NCBI RefSeq assembly: GCF_015706575.1
Contig: NW_024037057.1
Span: forward strand, 4,669,501-4,733,500
Source of the DNA: Patiria miniata
Taxonomy: Eukaryota > Echinodermata > Asteroidea > Valvatida > Asterinidae
Length of the DNA: 64,000 bases
Direction: 5' to 3'
Of the stretch, positions 31,201-38,368 are shown one piece after another (positions within the stretch are counted from its first letter, which is position 1; each line of letters begins with the position of its first letter). The position numbers and the translations under genes were made by a program. Under the pieces are notes generated by a model. The model saw only the letters and a list, made by a program, of their open reading frames with translations. It did not search any database and had not been told where the DNA came from.

Positions 31201-34200
31201 AAGAAAAATAGAAAAAAAGAAATAAGGTTACTATTCACGTAGATCACCATGATGTTAAAACTTGGCCAGGGGTCCCAACCCAGTGTGATACAGAATGATG
31301 TTACAAAGCAAACCCACTCCAGTTAGTAGAAATAAGATTACTGGATACATCACTTGGAAAAAAAATAATGGACGGAATAAGTTTACAAAAAAACCCAAAA
31401 AAACCCAACTATGTGCAGAGGTTAGACAAAATTAAGATAAGTGTACATTTTGTATACATGGACATCACCAAGGAAGAAAAACATGGCCAGGGTTTCCCTT
31501 ATTGGTAGGTAACCCATTGTGATAAAAGGATGTTAAAAAAAACATTTTTGGCAGTGCTAAAATTATATTGAAACTATAATTGAATACATCACCGTGAACA
31601 AAAATGGCCAGGGTTTTCCTATGGGTGGCTAACCCATAGATGTACTAAAAGGAAAAAAACACATGCATAGGTTACAAAAGTAGGAATGAGATCATTGTAG
31701 AAATCTCCATGACAAAAAAAAGGCCAGGGGTTCTCCTGTCACGCCTATCCTTAACCCATTGATATACACAATAGCAAAACCACTGCAGGCAAGATGAACA
31801 AATAGAATGATTAAACATTAAATAAAGTTCCCCCGTTGGTGGTGGAGCCATTGTTCAGAATTTATGACGAGCATTAATAGCGTTCTAACTAAGCAAAAAC
31901 CTAAATAACAAACAAGAAAATTAAACAGCCGCTGCAGGAGTCTATCTAGTCCCACCCTGTCTTAGTGAGAATTATCATTGATATACAATTCTATTTTAGC
32001 ACTGAACCAGATATTCATTCTGAAAAATGAATCAGCTTTATTTACAAAAAGAATGTGCAGAAATACTAACACGATTTATAACCATATCGACCCCCACACG
32101 AAAGCATTGGATTGTTTGAGCAATGAAATTAAATAAAAAGAACGGCAACAAAAATACATATAGGCCTAATTTAATAAAAATTACTTCGTATGAAAATATT
32201 TCAAGGCTGGCTGGCAACTACATTTCCTTTTTTTTTTCAATTTCCCCTATTTTCCCCCATTTTTGGAAAATAAAACTCACCCAAATGGTTGTCACTCCAG
32301 TGTTATGTAGGCCCTAACAACTCAACTTTATCTGGGTCTACTACTAAACGAACGTATGGCATTGATAAAAAAAAAAATGAAAACTAGGCTTATTAGAGTT
32401 TAATGAAGATTACTTGAGATTGCAAAAGTAAGTTTGGAATGATAAGAACTGAAAATGAAAAAGGTGTCCTAAACTACACAATCGCAATGCAGATTTGACA
32501 AGTTAGGCCTAAACTAAAGGAAATAACTAAACTAAGCCTAGCCATATAGGCCTTAGTTAATTCATGACAATAATTTCTTACCATATTTGCTGTAAGATGT
32601 GGTCTTCACTCTTTGGAGAAAGTTGTTCTTGTCACTTAAGTTTGATATTCACAAGACGATACAAAGTATGACTATCGGATACGAACTCTGCGCGCACCGC
32701 GTGGACACGATAACCATACCGATTGTCGCTGCGGAAACCCCGACCAGAAATGACAGATTCACGGTCAGCTCGCACGTGTAACGTGGAGCAATTTTTATTC
32801 ATCTGTAGTGTTCTTTCAACACAGTTTTCCTACAAAAGACATTTTCTTGAAGATTTATAATGATTTAATAAGTCATGGTTCAAAGTGACATAATACAGGA
32901 TCAACTTAATACTTAATACATCTCAAAACAGAATCCAATTTCTCGGTCGTCTGTTGTAGAACTGCTTCTGCTACACTGCCATTTTCAAATTAACCTCCTT
33001 CCCATTCATTTGACCCCACTGCGCTACTCGGTAGGGGAAGAGACACGTACGGCGCGCTCGCCGCGCTGACTATAACAACGAGGTTGGCCGCATGCATTCA
33101 CAGAGTCTGGTACCCAAAATAACGCGTTGTTAAACGAGCCTTTGTAATAGGGGTACCGGACCATTTTATTCCTTATCGTTTACGTTGGATTTTCACTACG
33201 ATTTTGTTCTGAAAAAAACACTTTCGCCGGGTTAATTTTTCTTCCACCGTCCCGATTCTTAATAAGAAAAAATACACGAATCGTATACAAACAAGAAATG
33301 AAGGGGAGGAGATGGTGTAGGGTCAAACTTTTTAAAGCGATTTTGGCATTCTGGATCCCGGACTATTAACAACGGTAACGGAAGTTTTTTTTAAATTCTG
33401 TAGACTTTAAAATCAAATGGAAAAGGAGATTTTTGCAAACTCTCATCCAAACACATTTGCTAAGTTATTGAGATAATAATAACTGTCTTTGATCCTTTTG
33501 AAGTTACAAAGCATCAAGGAACTTTAACAGCATTTAAGAAAATTGGTTTTCGAGCGATTTTAAGAGAATAATGTTTTGCTCTTTTGATATGATTGCTTGA
33601 ATCAAACTATAGTGGCAGTACAAATTGGTTGTTATACACAATTCGAAAACAAACATGGAAGATGCGCTGATTTTGGCGGACATTTTGTAAATAAATTGTA
33701 AATACTGTAGCCATACTGGGAAATGCAGCATCACCTTCCAATTTGTTTTCTGAGTGCTCTTCAGTTCATGTTTTGGTGGAACTACCGACGATCAATCCCT
33801 TGGGAGTTGGCCAAGCCTGGAGATGGAAATTGAGTATAGGCCTCTGAATGATTTTAAAAATGTAACTCAATTCAAACTTGCCTTGGTAAAATTTGATCAC
33901 AAAATGCATTTGTTTTGGGGGCTAAAGTTGTTTTAATGTAGATCGTTTGCGGGAATTCTCTTACCTTTCTGTCGCAGGTTTACTTCTTGTTTTGCGGGTA
34001 TTTAATGATGATGATGTCCTTCTCTCATGGGAGTGGTACTGAGACGACGGTTTTCTGTATGGAAGCACAGAAAGAAACGCCTCCTTCCTACGCCTGCTGA
34101 CTTTAGTCTTCCTGCTGACGAGTTTGGCGTTAGAGTGGTCGTACACGACGGCTGTTGCCTTGATGTAGGCATCCAAATCCTGAATGGTCTTTTGCGGCAT
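6238..34200 (-). CDS. NLR gene A, UBL-DD-UBL-DD-repeat-DD-NACHT-LRR (whole gene)
   Basis: Ten exons can be traced: 33965-34200, 27134-27326, 26745-26847, 26300-26560, 25900-26059, 25485-25662, 25125-25224, 20786-24691, 19996-20256 and 6238-18961. The last exon is interrupted by an LTR element at 7251-13881. All junctions are GT-AG and agree in phase. Leaving out the element and one copy of its 4-bp target duplication, coding length is 11,487 nt, a multiple of three, or about 3,828 residues. The domain order suggests a cytosolic pattern-recognition receptor: LRR sensing, NACHT ATPase for oligomerisation, and death-fold and ubiquitin-like modules for signalling. As it stands, the allele should give a protein that ends early in the LRRs, unless the insertion is spliced out. 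An upstream 5' UTR intron is likely (acceptor near 34238). These could in principle be several genes, but matching phases and the parallel in gene B argue for one. Confidence 0.75.
6262..6440 (-). repeat. short tandem repeat encoding the Ser/Glu tail
   Basis: Imperfect TCTTCAGAAGAAGAG-type units repeat in frame and produce the serine-glutamate tail of gene A. Gene B lacks it. Unit number is likely variable between individuals. Confidence 0.65.
7251..7557 (+). repeat. 5' LTR
   Basis: 307 bp starting TGTTGTGGCGCTC and ending GCATCATAAGA. The first 70 bp contain three tandem GTGGCGCTCTTAT units, and TATATAAGC near 7352 could serve as a TATA box. A TGG-initiated primer-site candidate begins three bases after the end; its tRNA was not identified. 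Confidence 0.9.
7844..8671 (+). CDS. gag: gag-like protein of the LTR element (275 aa)
   Basis: The nucleocapsid zinc knuckle CHRCGRTGHKWRYC (CX2CX4HX4C) lies near the C-terminus. A retrotransposon-gag-type helical region precedes it, including DFADAKKVLALQSRIFGHAR and ETLDDYASDI. It is immediately followed by the pol frame. Part of the Ty3/gypsy element; treated here as a fossil. Confidence 0.85.
   Translation: MFMEVDLEEKPTMSGTKYDLASSGLKYSGLPEEDVDEFISRFRTLASLRDFADAKKVLALQSRIFGHARIFLESVPNEDKNSVESIQTILKKHFQGDSWVWQVETKLLERKQLPSETLDDYASDIMHMCQQVKKSSAECLSIFVRGLLPSIRAFVFSKQPKSFHDALDYARLAISVQQTAHEPDRLKANDTNPSVSVNAIHSTLQSLTVTMNSIANRLDRLEQQKEQSPKKPISPGRANPQQSNRYPFTCHRCGRTGHKWRYCRATFDVLGNPLN
8755..12900 (+). 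CDS. pol: pol polyprotein of the LTR element (about 1,381 aa)
   Basis: Domains in order: aspartic protease (ALIDTGASINLID, near residue 40), reverse transcriptase (YLDDVI, near 480), RNase H (TDASGKGLGF, near 630), integrase zinc finger (HHCC type, about 915-960), the integrase catalytic core with LSDRGSNF, and a C-terminal chromodomain (LVYLIKWKGF, NTWEPETNL, about 1325-1360). This order is Ty3/gypsy. The chromodomain is thought to guide integration to modified chromatin in related elements. No env-like frame follows. Confidence 0.9.
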   Translation: MNSQVNSNSDCVEINLSSSSTIDVRIYHIQVEALIDTGASINLIDNDWLLKHLPAMHHLIEKPRLMSAKTANNSDLDITGFITLPVAMCDTCFQIEFHVVCSLTSHMILGSHFLSEQCANIDYRSRKLRLTKKNQLRVLKKQTIPPRSQTVVCAKVSNQLPVNTVGLCLGGRHITSLGVMVARTASQVTNVKGQANVLVMNISEDPITLYPRTKLGTFNLIDPCELVPMTTIDLKEHEAYVAEVKTSSDSNNPSLSEACCEKTVISGKRTEEILSKVMLNTDHMSNSETAAITQLISDYSDIFQVHGGPRGRYSGVKHTINTGDHPSIKSRPYRQPPHIQQEIQKHVKSMLNEGIIRESTSPWSFPVCMVPKKEQGSYRFCVDFRKLNKISIMDNFPLPNISDALDSLGIMKPQYFSTLDLAAGYWQIELEESSKSKACFITQDSLYEFQVLPFGLHSAPATFQRAMQEVLRGLNWKFVLCYLDDVIISNTFAEHLHHLKQVFDRFRNSGRKLQPKKCVFAQQKIKYLGMVLSSEGIETDPDKVEVVKNYPTPKKVSEVRSYLEFVGYYRKFIKDFCRIAEPLTNLTRKDVPFIWSESCQTAFETLKQHLVEPPILAFPRFDGTEFYLQTDASGKGLGFILAQVQDDKERVIAYGGRALHNAERNYTTTELEALAVVEGVKKYAQYLQGVKFTVVTDHCALKWLFDSKHATGRLARWALKLQSYNFQVVHVKGRNCHVDTLSRIDYDRSCTECSRCHVSNNTVPTQMDTSWVETDFDDIDDEVLCSADEVKSSSPNVNVVKNLRYQHGKRIPSNDCVEKEAPQFPTGINLENFKQALAVDDFSGTMLKFLERNELPDDDKKARNLILQADQYFAKDGLLYHIWHTPSNRHMPERNIYQLYVPQLFVGTVLDNCHDSVLAAHFGFHRTYSKIRQRYYWKGMYKDVDNWVRSCISCAQRKTHRHKVLAPLITMKVPGPFERVSVDILGPLPVTTNANRYVLCFTDHCTRWPILVPLKNIDASTVARALYDNVICEHGCPETLLSDRGSNFLSKVVLEVCRIMRTHKLNTSSYHPQCNAIQERFNSVILDTISHYVNTCHNDWDQYLTSVQFAYRTTPAENSVGFSPFFLLYGREARLPLDVTLLTNSNYPEKTLREHMHHLVSQLEVFRDVSKRHAELNQAKMKERFDEKAQKVPYQIGDTVWIYIPAFQKGLSRKLMKFWAGPYLLVEQTSPVNFRVRNLENNKLLSSPVHVNRMKFAYNRYVRPSNDSVPFDPKQNTSILGLQEDDCPQNIFHPLTAVHQSSESESSGIPFVPGLPQISEKPKEYEIERIIRGRYKNKRLVYLIKWKGFPHSKNTWEPETNLNAAALEFLKTHPVKISGKM
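12901..13574 (+). other. non-coding tail of the LTR element
   Basis: An A-rich stretch (12902-12956) follows pol, then AT-rich sequence up to the 3' LTR. A purine-biased GTTAGGGGTGG just before 13575 is the only polypurine-tract candidate, and it is weak. Confidence 0.6.
13575..13881 (+). repeat. 3' LTR
   Basis: 307 bp, indistinguishable by eye from 7251-7557. The 4-bp duplication TTAC follows at 13882-13885, after which the gene A exon continues. Confidence 0.9.
13882..15735 (-). repeat. 927-bp near-identical tandem duplication in LRRs
   Basis: The sequence from 13882 recurs from 14809 (offset 927 bp, 309 codons) with only a handful of differences. The next 164 bp of the same unit also reappears at 7087-7250, on the far side of the inserted LTR element. 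Each unit holds a nested duplication of about 294 bp. The very high identity means recent unequal exchange or conversion. Confidence 0.85.
13882..18961 (-). CDS. gene A last exon, 5' part: NACHT and LRRs
   Basis: The acceptor CTTTTAACAG precedes 18961 and joins in phase 1. About 90 residues in lies the Walker A motif GLPGLGKST, followed about 75 residues later by Walker B LILIDGFDEF and a sensor-like VVVTTRPSH. This is an intact-looking NACHT ATPase core of the NLR type. A helical region with FIHKTIQEYCAAMY follows, typical of NLR winged-helix ends. LRR units then repeat with LGGNAGTWAASLQSMIHLK and IGNLVDCD words. At 13882 the exon is cut by the LTR element; the LRRs resume at 7250. If translated as is, the frame runs briefly into the element and stops at about 13860. 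Confidence 0.85.
18962..19995 (-). other. gene A intron between DD3 and NACHT exons
   Basis: A 1,034-nt AT-rich intron with GT and AG ends on the minus strand. I see no repeat family or open frame of interest in it. Confidence 0.6.
19996..20256 (-). CDS. gene A exon: death domain 3 (absent from gene B)
   Basis: A 261-nt symmetric phase 1-1 exon encoding a third death domain: QSEKIATDWEKLALCL, IGIIRANH, MLSTWWRKQDNYTEAWRTLE and KALIDSGRNDLV. The acceptor is CATTGATAG and the donor CATCAG|GTACGC. It sits between the repeat exon and the NACHT exon. Gene B joins those two exons directly in the same phase, so gain or loss of this exon does not disturb the frame. Its sequence is clearly different from death domains 1 and 2. 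Confidence 0.8.
20257..20785 (-). other. gene A intron between repeat exon and DD3
   Basis: A 529-nt intron with proper ends (GTAACT...GATAG). No feature seen inside. Confidence 0.6.
20786..24691 (-). CDS. gene A exon: death domain 2 plus long charged repeat
   Basis: A 3,906-nt exon of about 1,302 residues. The first 85 or so form a death domain: FFRDLASKTESCWNKLAKSL, GYEEAEIKEIQ, LSWWRKQ and FQSLRDALNSIGREELAF. The rest is a low-complexity array of units of roughly 40 residues. Each unit carries words such as SEEQRPRQEEVGH, DKP, VGGAKEQ and SKQKGT. Many middle units hold basic clusters of the type AKKRRKRKRTS, which look like nuclear-localisation or nucleic-acid-binding patches. No known fold is recognised in the array. 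The gene B exon is about half as long (681 residues), so unit number varies. The exon ends ATCAG|GTAACT in phase 1. Confidence 0.8.
20881..21985 (-). repeat. 540-bp tandem duplication inside the repeat exon
   Basis: The block starting at 20881 recurs, nearly unchanged, at 21421, exactly 540 bp (180 codons) further on. The second copy has about 21 extra bases. The frame is kept, so this is a recent in-frame expansion of the charged repeat. Confidence 0.75.
24692..25124 (-). other. gene A intron between UBL2 and DD2
   Basis: A 433-nt intron. It contains a short duplicated word, CACATTAAGTTAGATCG, at about 24837 and 24860, and a C-run near 24915. Confidence 0.6.
25125..25224 (-). CDS. gene A exon: ubiquitin-like domain 2, second part
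   Basis: A 100-nt exon of 33 codons plus one base. It encodes LCNLLTLHDYGIQQDENISL followed by RLCTDGLLGGGLK, a good match to the end of a ubiquitin fold. Unlike domain 1 it keeps a glycine run (LLGGG) near where ubiquitin ends in GG. The chain goes on into death domain 2, so it is not a free C-terminus. The donor is AAAG|GTAAAT, phase 1. Confidence 0.8.
25485..25662 (-). CDS. gene A exon: ubiquitin-like domain 2, first part
   Basis: A 178-nt exon. It encodes YVALQVFIRS (strand 1), TTLCLQTDQQTSVSSLKQEI (strand 2 and helix), KLGVQSQLQRLFIRRKFRNL (the QRL strand), and leaves in phase 0 after an E codon. The layout matches ubiquitin, and the split is at the same place as in domain 1. The acceptor is AACAGTTTCAG and the donor TTAGAG|GTAAGG. 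Confidence 0.8.
25900..26059 (-). CDS. gene A exon: acidic linker
   Basis: A 160-nt exon (enters phase 1, leaves phase 2) of about 53 residues, rich in E, D, K and Q. It includes the conserved block RRQDAGVDEESKQ and ends KEQVGDQDKPRLI. Its vocabulary (SKQ, QDKP) resembles the long repeat exon further on, so it may be a single outlying repeat unit. It joins death domain 1 to ubiquitin-like domain 2. Confidence 0.7.
26300..26560 (-). CDS. gene A exon: death domain 1
   Basis: A 261-nt symmetric phase 1-1 exon encoding a complete death domain of about 87 residues. Visible landmarks are YLKNLSSKIESSWKEVAKHL, GYEEADIADIQ, LRTWWEK and AAQKLRRALEVIGLTDLAQN, the six-helix pattern with the WxxL and W-W core residues. 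Death domains make homotypic contacts in receptor and adaptor assemblies. The gene B counterpart is 57302-57562, the same length. The acceptor is TTGGCAG and the donor CCAG|GTGAGC. Confidence 0.85.
26745..26847 (-). CDS. gene A exon: ubiquitin-like domain 1, second part
   Basis: A 103-nt exon, 34 codons plus one base. It encodes LCDLLTLEENGVNNDEIISL and then RLSKDDQTCDDVPK, which fits the last strands of a ubiquitin fold (compare 'TLSDYNIQKESTLHLVLRL' in ubiquitin). It ends AAAAG|GTAAAT in phase 1 and joins to death domain 1. The C-terminal di-glycine of ubiquitin is absent, so this is a built-in domain and not a conjugated modifier. Confidence 0.75.
27134..27326 (-). CDS. gene A exon: ubiquitin-like domain 1, first part
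   Basis: This is a 193-nt exon with acceptor TTATTACAG and donor CAG|GTCGG. It encodes about 64 residues, with a beta-hairpin segment (KQKLKFSVKTP) followed by LGTSVQSLKELIEKQIGL and RQRLYIRRNFQ. That is the ubiquitin-fold pattern of two strands, a helix and the 'QRL' strand. It continues in frame (phase 0) into 26745-26847. An intron of 6.6 kb separates it from the start exon. Its homologue in gene B is 58401-58584. Confidence 0.75.
28150..29420. repeat. tandem array of about 380-bp units with X-box and CRE motifs
   Basis: About 3.3 diverged units start near 28187, 28579, 28956 and 29328. Each begins with a (G)ACCAAGTGTTTGG-like block and includes GGTGGACCTGG and CCTGATTAACTTACT words. Units carry the palindrome GTTGCCTAGCAACC (28499-28512 and 28876-28889; weaker at 29255), a consensus RFX X-box. 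Units one and three hold TGACGTCA, a consensus CRE (28300-28307 and 29069-29076). Whether these sites act as an intronic enhancer is unknown. Confidence 0.7.
30049..30385. mobile_element. 337-bp foldback DNA element
   Basis: The element is built from 15-16 bp words, GTCGGACTTATGAGGC and its reverse complement, arranged head to head. The termini are inverted repeats of about 37 bp with a few mismatches (GGGGCCGTATCATAAGTCC against GGGGTCCGCTCATAAGTCC). An exact 10-bp duplication, CCGTTCTAGA, flanks it at 30039-30048 and 30386-30395. The long target duplication and long inverted ends fit a MULE-like or foldback non-autonomous element. It sits inside the larger 27789-33365 element. Confidence 0.75.
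31240..31765. repeat. tandem array, about 103-124 bp units
   Basis: Five diverged units start near 31242, 31345, 31462, 31586 and 31700. Most carry ACATCACC-like starts, GGCCAGGGGT words and AACCCATTG. No coding frame runs through it. It lies within the 5.6-kb element. Confidence 0.55.
33366..33964 (-). other. remaining part of gene A intron 1
   Basis: AT-rich sequence between the inverted-repeat element and the start exon. No feature recognised. Confidence 0.5.
33965..34200 (-). CDS. gene A exon: basic N-terminal segment
   Basis: The ATG at 34200-34198 has an A at -3 (GGCAAGATG) and matches the start of the paralogous exon in gene B. The 78 residues begin MPQKTIQDLDAYIKATAVV and become strongly basic (RKTKVSRRRKEAF, then S/R/K-rich). 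No known domain is recognised. The conserved core DHSNAKL.SRKTKV is shared with gene B. The exon ends AAAG|GTAAGA in phase 2, joining to ubiquitin-like domain 1. An acceptor-like pyrimidine tract ending at 34239 suggests a spliced 5' UTR. Confidence 0.7.
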
Positions 34201-34238
34201 CTTGCCGTGTTGACGGTGAAGAAAGAAGTGAAGATTAA

Positions 34239-36885
34239 CTCACAGAAAGGAAAATCAACCAGACGTTGTCAGAAGCCGTCCGTGTACTGGCAATATGCCC
34301 TACTGCAATGGATTGTATGTAAATCAGCTATACGCCCCATAAGTAAACATGGACTTTAACTAGCTATGCAAAATGCGCATAATTCTCGTGTCGGTAATGA
34401 ACCCTTTCAAGGTAGAACAGACTATACATGACCTGGTCTTGTTTGAACTGGTTAGTACATGACGAGGTAGGACACCAGATCATTGGTTTATCTTTGGATG
34501 CTTTCCAAGCCACGGATTCGTCTCCAGCTTTGGCTTCGTCTCTGACTTGAGGATCATTCTAGGAGTGTATTTTTAATGTCAACAGCAAATGGATATTCTT
34601 CCAAGTTTGGTTTCATATTATAATATTTCATGCTGTTGATGAAACAGAACAAGGGCCCGGATAGAGGCTGATTCCCCTAAGTCAGGGGCCTCAAACTCTC
34701 CCGAAACCAAAGCAGAACCGAAGCTGTGCACTGGAAACCCATGAGTATTTGACTTTATCTAGATAGGTGCATCAGTAAACTTGTGAGTGCCGTAAACACT
34801 TCAGAATTGGACTTTTGGAACATGGCGTGAATAGATAAGCGGCCATGAAAAATATTGGCGTTGTCAGACCGCACGTATGCTGCTTTATACATGAACCACT
34901 AGAGCCAGACACTATATTACCAGACACTATACCCTGACATGTATTTGTAGAACATGTCGGGAGAGCACTTCATTAAAAAAAAAATCAAAGAGGAATAGCT
35001 TAAAAAAAACCTGTGTATCAGGTAAAACGTTTGGAAGACCGCAATGGCATTAACAAAGTCGAAACGACTGTGTCAGCAGGTCCGTGCTAAATACAGTGGG
35101 AAATGATCATAGGTGAAATAATATGAATTCAACGTTTTCAAAGAGACATATTTTCTTTTCTTTTTTTAAATATTTATTACATGTAGTGAAATTAGTGGTA
35201 TATTCAGGGGGCAATATAAATTATAGTCGGCCATCTTGATTACGTAATATATACATGTTACCCCAAAGGGATTCTGGGTAATTTTGATGGTCCACATGTG
35301 ACATTTTGTAGGGAAATCAAAATTTCACAACCGACAATACATATAATAGTAATCCCCTTCAAACACTACCGTCGAAGAGGGGTGGGGGGTCCAAAAGCAT
35401 CCTACTTGAACAGCGCCCCCAATTCTCAGATGTTTTCACCACCTGTCTTACCACCCCCATTTTAATTATGCACCAGCCAAGTATTTGTATGAACGACATA
35501 AAAAATTGGGGACCCTTTTCAATTAAAACAAAAGTTCCAATTCTGCTCCCCTCCCGAACGCAAAACCTGGGGCGATTTCAGGAAATGCTAAAACGCGTCT
35601 TAAATCGCAACTTGTCTAAGGAACAATTGTACTTGTCCAAGGAACAATTGTATCAAACGTAAAATGTGTTCAATGCGTCATAACTTTTTTTTGCAACACG
35701 GTCGGACTCGTTTTAATATATCTGTCATAGATTATCCTATCCTATCATATCCTATCATATCCTATCTCTAGACTTGTCCCAAGTCTTGGTTTTGTTTATC
35801 GCTTTATATGTCCTAAGATGAGTTGTAAGATACATGTAGGACGAATCACGCTCTATCTGTGCGAATGGGCAAACAACGCTGATTGAGTGTTAAGAATGAA
35901 TATTATGCAAAGCTCATCGACTGTGCTCAAGCACCAGGTAAGATTGACCAACTCTGGGTTTCTGAACTCACATGAAACTAGCCTATACGTAAACCTAAAT
36001 GTAGCGAGATGCTATTGTATAGGGGCAAGGAATATGAGGCGTGACCCCGGGTGGGTGCTACTGCTCCACATGTGGGTGGAGCAAGGCGGCCCTGAAGCTC
36101 TGCGCGTTAAGGTTGTTAACCGTGCAGTAGTCACTAGTGCGTTTACTGACATACCACTTGTAACTCAGACTTGGGCGAAGTCTAACCGTTGAGTGGGTGC
36201 TGTTGCACGGAGCTCATAGTCGTCTGCCGAACTTGGTTGTATTCGGGTGTCTGCAATGAACAGCGCCACGAGTGTCGGACAGTGCTCATAGTTAGTTTCT
36301 GTGTTAACACCTGTCCGTGACATTGTAGGGCCCAAGTCGTATCCTATCTATCATCCTCACAACAAACGATGCATTGTCTGATGAATTCTGGGGAAGCTCC
36401 TGTTAATGATGGCGTTTTTGGAAAAAAAAATCTTTGGAGGCCAGAAGCCCGTCTCGGCCAAACAAATCCCGGAGGTTGTGGGTCTTCTCTGCGAAAACTT
36501 CGTTTGCAATCTCTGGGGGAAAAAAAGAAAGACAGATGAAAACAAGCAGACATGAATCCAATGATAAGTATCGCAGGAATTAAATTAGATTGGACATTCG
36601 CCGTGTTCGTCCATGCACAGATGGGGTGTGAACCCCCACATAAATCGATGTTGTCGGCTGCATTGTCCTCCTGTCGGGAAAAGTAATGCGTCCGTCGGCA
36701 AATTTGCAGGGATGATCTATTGTCTGATCTAATGCCCATGACTGTCCGCTTTGAACAGCGCACCTTATAGGATCAGGAAGACACTTTTCGATTTTAAAGA
36801 GGCCAGGGTGACCGGGTGAACAATCCTTTGTACCATTCAACAGGCATGTCTTGTCGGCAAATTTGTAGTCAACCCCCCCCCCCCC
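34239..36885. other. intergenic region upstream of gene A
   Basis: No gene is supported. There is a CCTATCATAT microsatellite at about 35738-35765 and a short duplication (AAGGAACAATTGTACTTGTCC type) at 35620-35650. This stretch should hold the promoter and 5' UTR exon of gene A, but I see no convincing core promoter element. Confidence 0.4.
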
Positions 36886-36886
36886 A

Positions 36887-37070
36887 TTCGCTCTTTTCAC
36901 ACTTCCGCCATGGGCATGCAGAGCCTCGATCTGGCAACTTTACGCAATAAATATAGCCGGTTCAGTGATTCCCGTGTCGGGGTTCAGATCACTGAACCAG
37001 CTATTGTTATTGTGTAAAGTTGCCAGAGCGAGGCTGTGAATGCCCAATGGCGGAGTGTGAAAAGAGCGAA
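36887..37070. repeat. 184-bp long inverted repeat (hairpin)
   Basis: The left arm 36887-36969 and right arm 36988-37070 are near-complementary over 83 bp. Shared parts are TTCGCTCTTTTCACAC, TCTGGCAACTTTAC and GGTTCAGTGAT. The loop is 18 nt. I judge identity to be roughly 85-90% by eye. It could be a MITE-like foldback element or a source of hairpin RNA. No target duplication is evident. Confidence 0.7.
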
Positions 37071-37282
37071 TTGAAAGTGGTATAGCGACGTCCTCCTGAA
37101 AGTTGCTCTATGTTGCAATGGAGTGGAGGCATCATTTCGGCTATGGCGATGGGCGTCAAGATTGCTTTCAGGGGTGATAATGTTGTGAGGGATTTGATAA
37201 CCAACAAAACTTTGAACAGAAATTTGTGAAAGTGGATGAATCGAACTTGAATTTGATGAATGCCTTGATCACCTGTGAGAGT

Positions 37283-37319
<37 letters not shown>

Positions 37320-37362
37320 GGAAGATTTATTGTGTGTGCCTCGGGGCATTATGGTGTGCTCG

Positions 37363-37438
37363 TAGCCCAGGTTGGACGCCCAGACTTCATTGCATTCTCC
37401 CTCCGTACGTAGTGCGGTAGGGGAGTCCACCTGGGCTA
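37363..37438. repeat. 76-bp micro-palindromic element, TAGCCCAGG family
   Basis: It starts TAGCCCAGGTTGGAC and ends GTCCACCTGGGCTA. It shares its ends and an inner ATGCAATGAAG word (here inverted) with 41981-42035, so the two are the same family in opposite orientation. A T35 run lies just upstream at 37287-37316. Confidence 0.65.
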
Positions 37439-38310
37439 GCTCTGTTCCCCCAGTAAGAAAAGAAAGGATATACTGCTCACGGTTAAACATGTAAGCGCGA
37501 GTATACACATTGATAAAGAGCGTCCCAGTATAATGTGGTGTCCAGCCCCCCCTTTTTTTCGAATGTCCACGGCCGGGCAATTCGGGCGTTTCATGTGCCA
37601 CCAGGAGTTTGCCACGGAGAGTTCATTGTTCATAGTGCATTATGAGAGATGGTCGACAAATTCGCAGAGCGGGACATTTGAAATTGTTCCCGTGAGTAGT
37701 TTCGTAATCGTATGATTCGACTATAAATTTGGCTTTTTCTTTTCCTTGTATCAATATGGTTTTTTTTAAGGCGGCAGAACGCTATACCCGACTTTATAAC
37801 CACTTAGCTAAAGTTGTTTAATGACTCTCATTCAAATGGGCCTGGTTTTGTCGACCGTAATTTGAAAAAAAAAACTGACTCTCCATGTCTAACTCTTACT
37901 GGCGCTCTGCATTGTGGGATTTGGGTCATCTCCCCCCCCCCCCCCCCCCCCCCCCACTCGCCAGCACGGATTTACACCACTGGCCGTCATTGCACTCGCA
38001 TGGTCACGATTCTAATCATGCCACCGGCTGACGTAAATGTGATATTGTATTATATTGGCATCATTTCCTAGACTTAGCGTAAGTACAAGAAAAGATGCAT
38101 TTTCCCAAGCTAGCTAAAGGAGCTGAATTTGAATCAGACAAACAATATTCCCTCGTAATTTTTTTGTAAACGGGTCAGTATAGTTTGATATAAATATAAT
38201 GAGGTGGTGGAAACTTGCTAGAATTTCACTCAATCAGCGCGATATGTCAGTGCAGGCCGAAAGACGCGTGACGCGAAACAATTGATGAGACAGAATAAGG
38301 ACGAGCTTGG
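37439..38310. other. intergenic, low-complexity
   Basis: A C-run of about 25 at 37931-37956 and several T-runs. No gene or repeat family recognised. Confidence 0.4.
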
Positions 38311-38318
38311 TATATAAA
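38311..38318 (+). promoter_or_regulatory. candidate TATA box
   Basis: TATATAAA, in the context CTTGGTATATAAAGG, lies 58 bp before an ATG that opens a signal-peptide-like frame. Start of transcription would be expected near 38341. Such a strong TATA box is rare in this AT-rich window, but chance cannot be excluded. Confidence 0.35.
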
Positions 38319-38368
38319 GGTTAATTGCTCGCACTGACTCTGAATAGTCAACTGCTCCGTACATAAGA

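Larger units (their letters stand above)
27789..33365. mobile_element. 5.6-kb element with imperfect terminal inverted repeats
   Basis: The left end begins TAGTCCCGGATCCAGAA at 27789. The right end, read in reverse, begins TAGTCCGGGATCCAGAA. Similarity extends inward: GGACGGTGGA and ACCCGGCGAAA words occur at about 27890-27925 and, inverted, at about 33220-33265. TTA occurs directly outside both ends, a possible 3-bp target duplication as in PIF/Harbinger. A TA duplication with one base pair less at each end is the alternative. No transposase frame is recognisable, so it is non-autonomous or decayed. It fills most of intron 1 of gene A and carries other repeats inside. Confidence 0.55.

Noticed and set aside
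30814-31242. 142-codon plus-strand open frame inside the 5.6-kb element, considered as transposase
   Set aside because: No DDE/D pattern, zinc finger or helix-turn-helix motif is visible; it ends in the tandem array.
35735-35770. CRISPR-like array of CCTATCATAT words
   Set aside because: Units are adjacent without spacers; a simple microsatellite in a eukaryotic genome.
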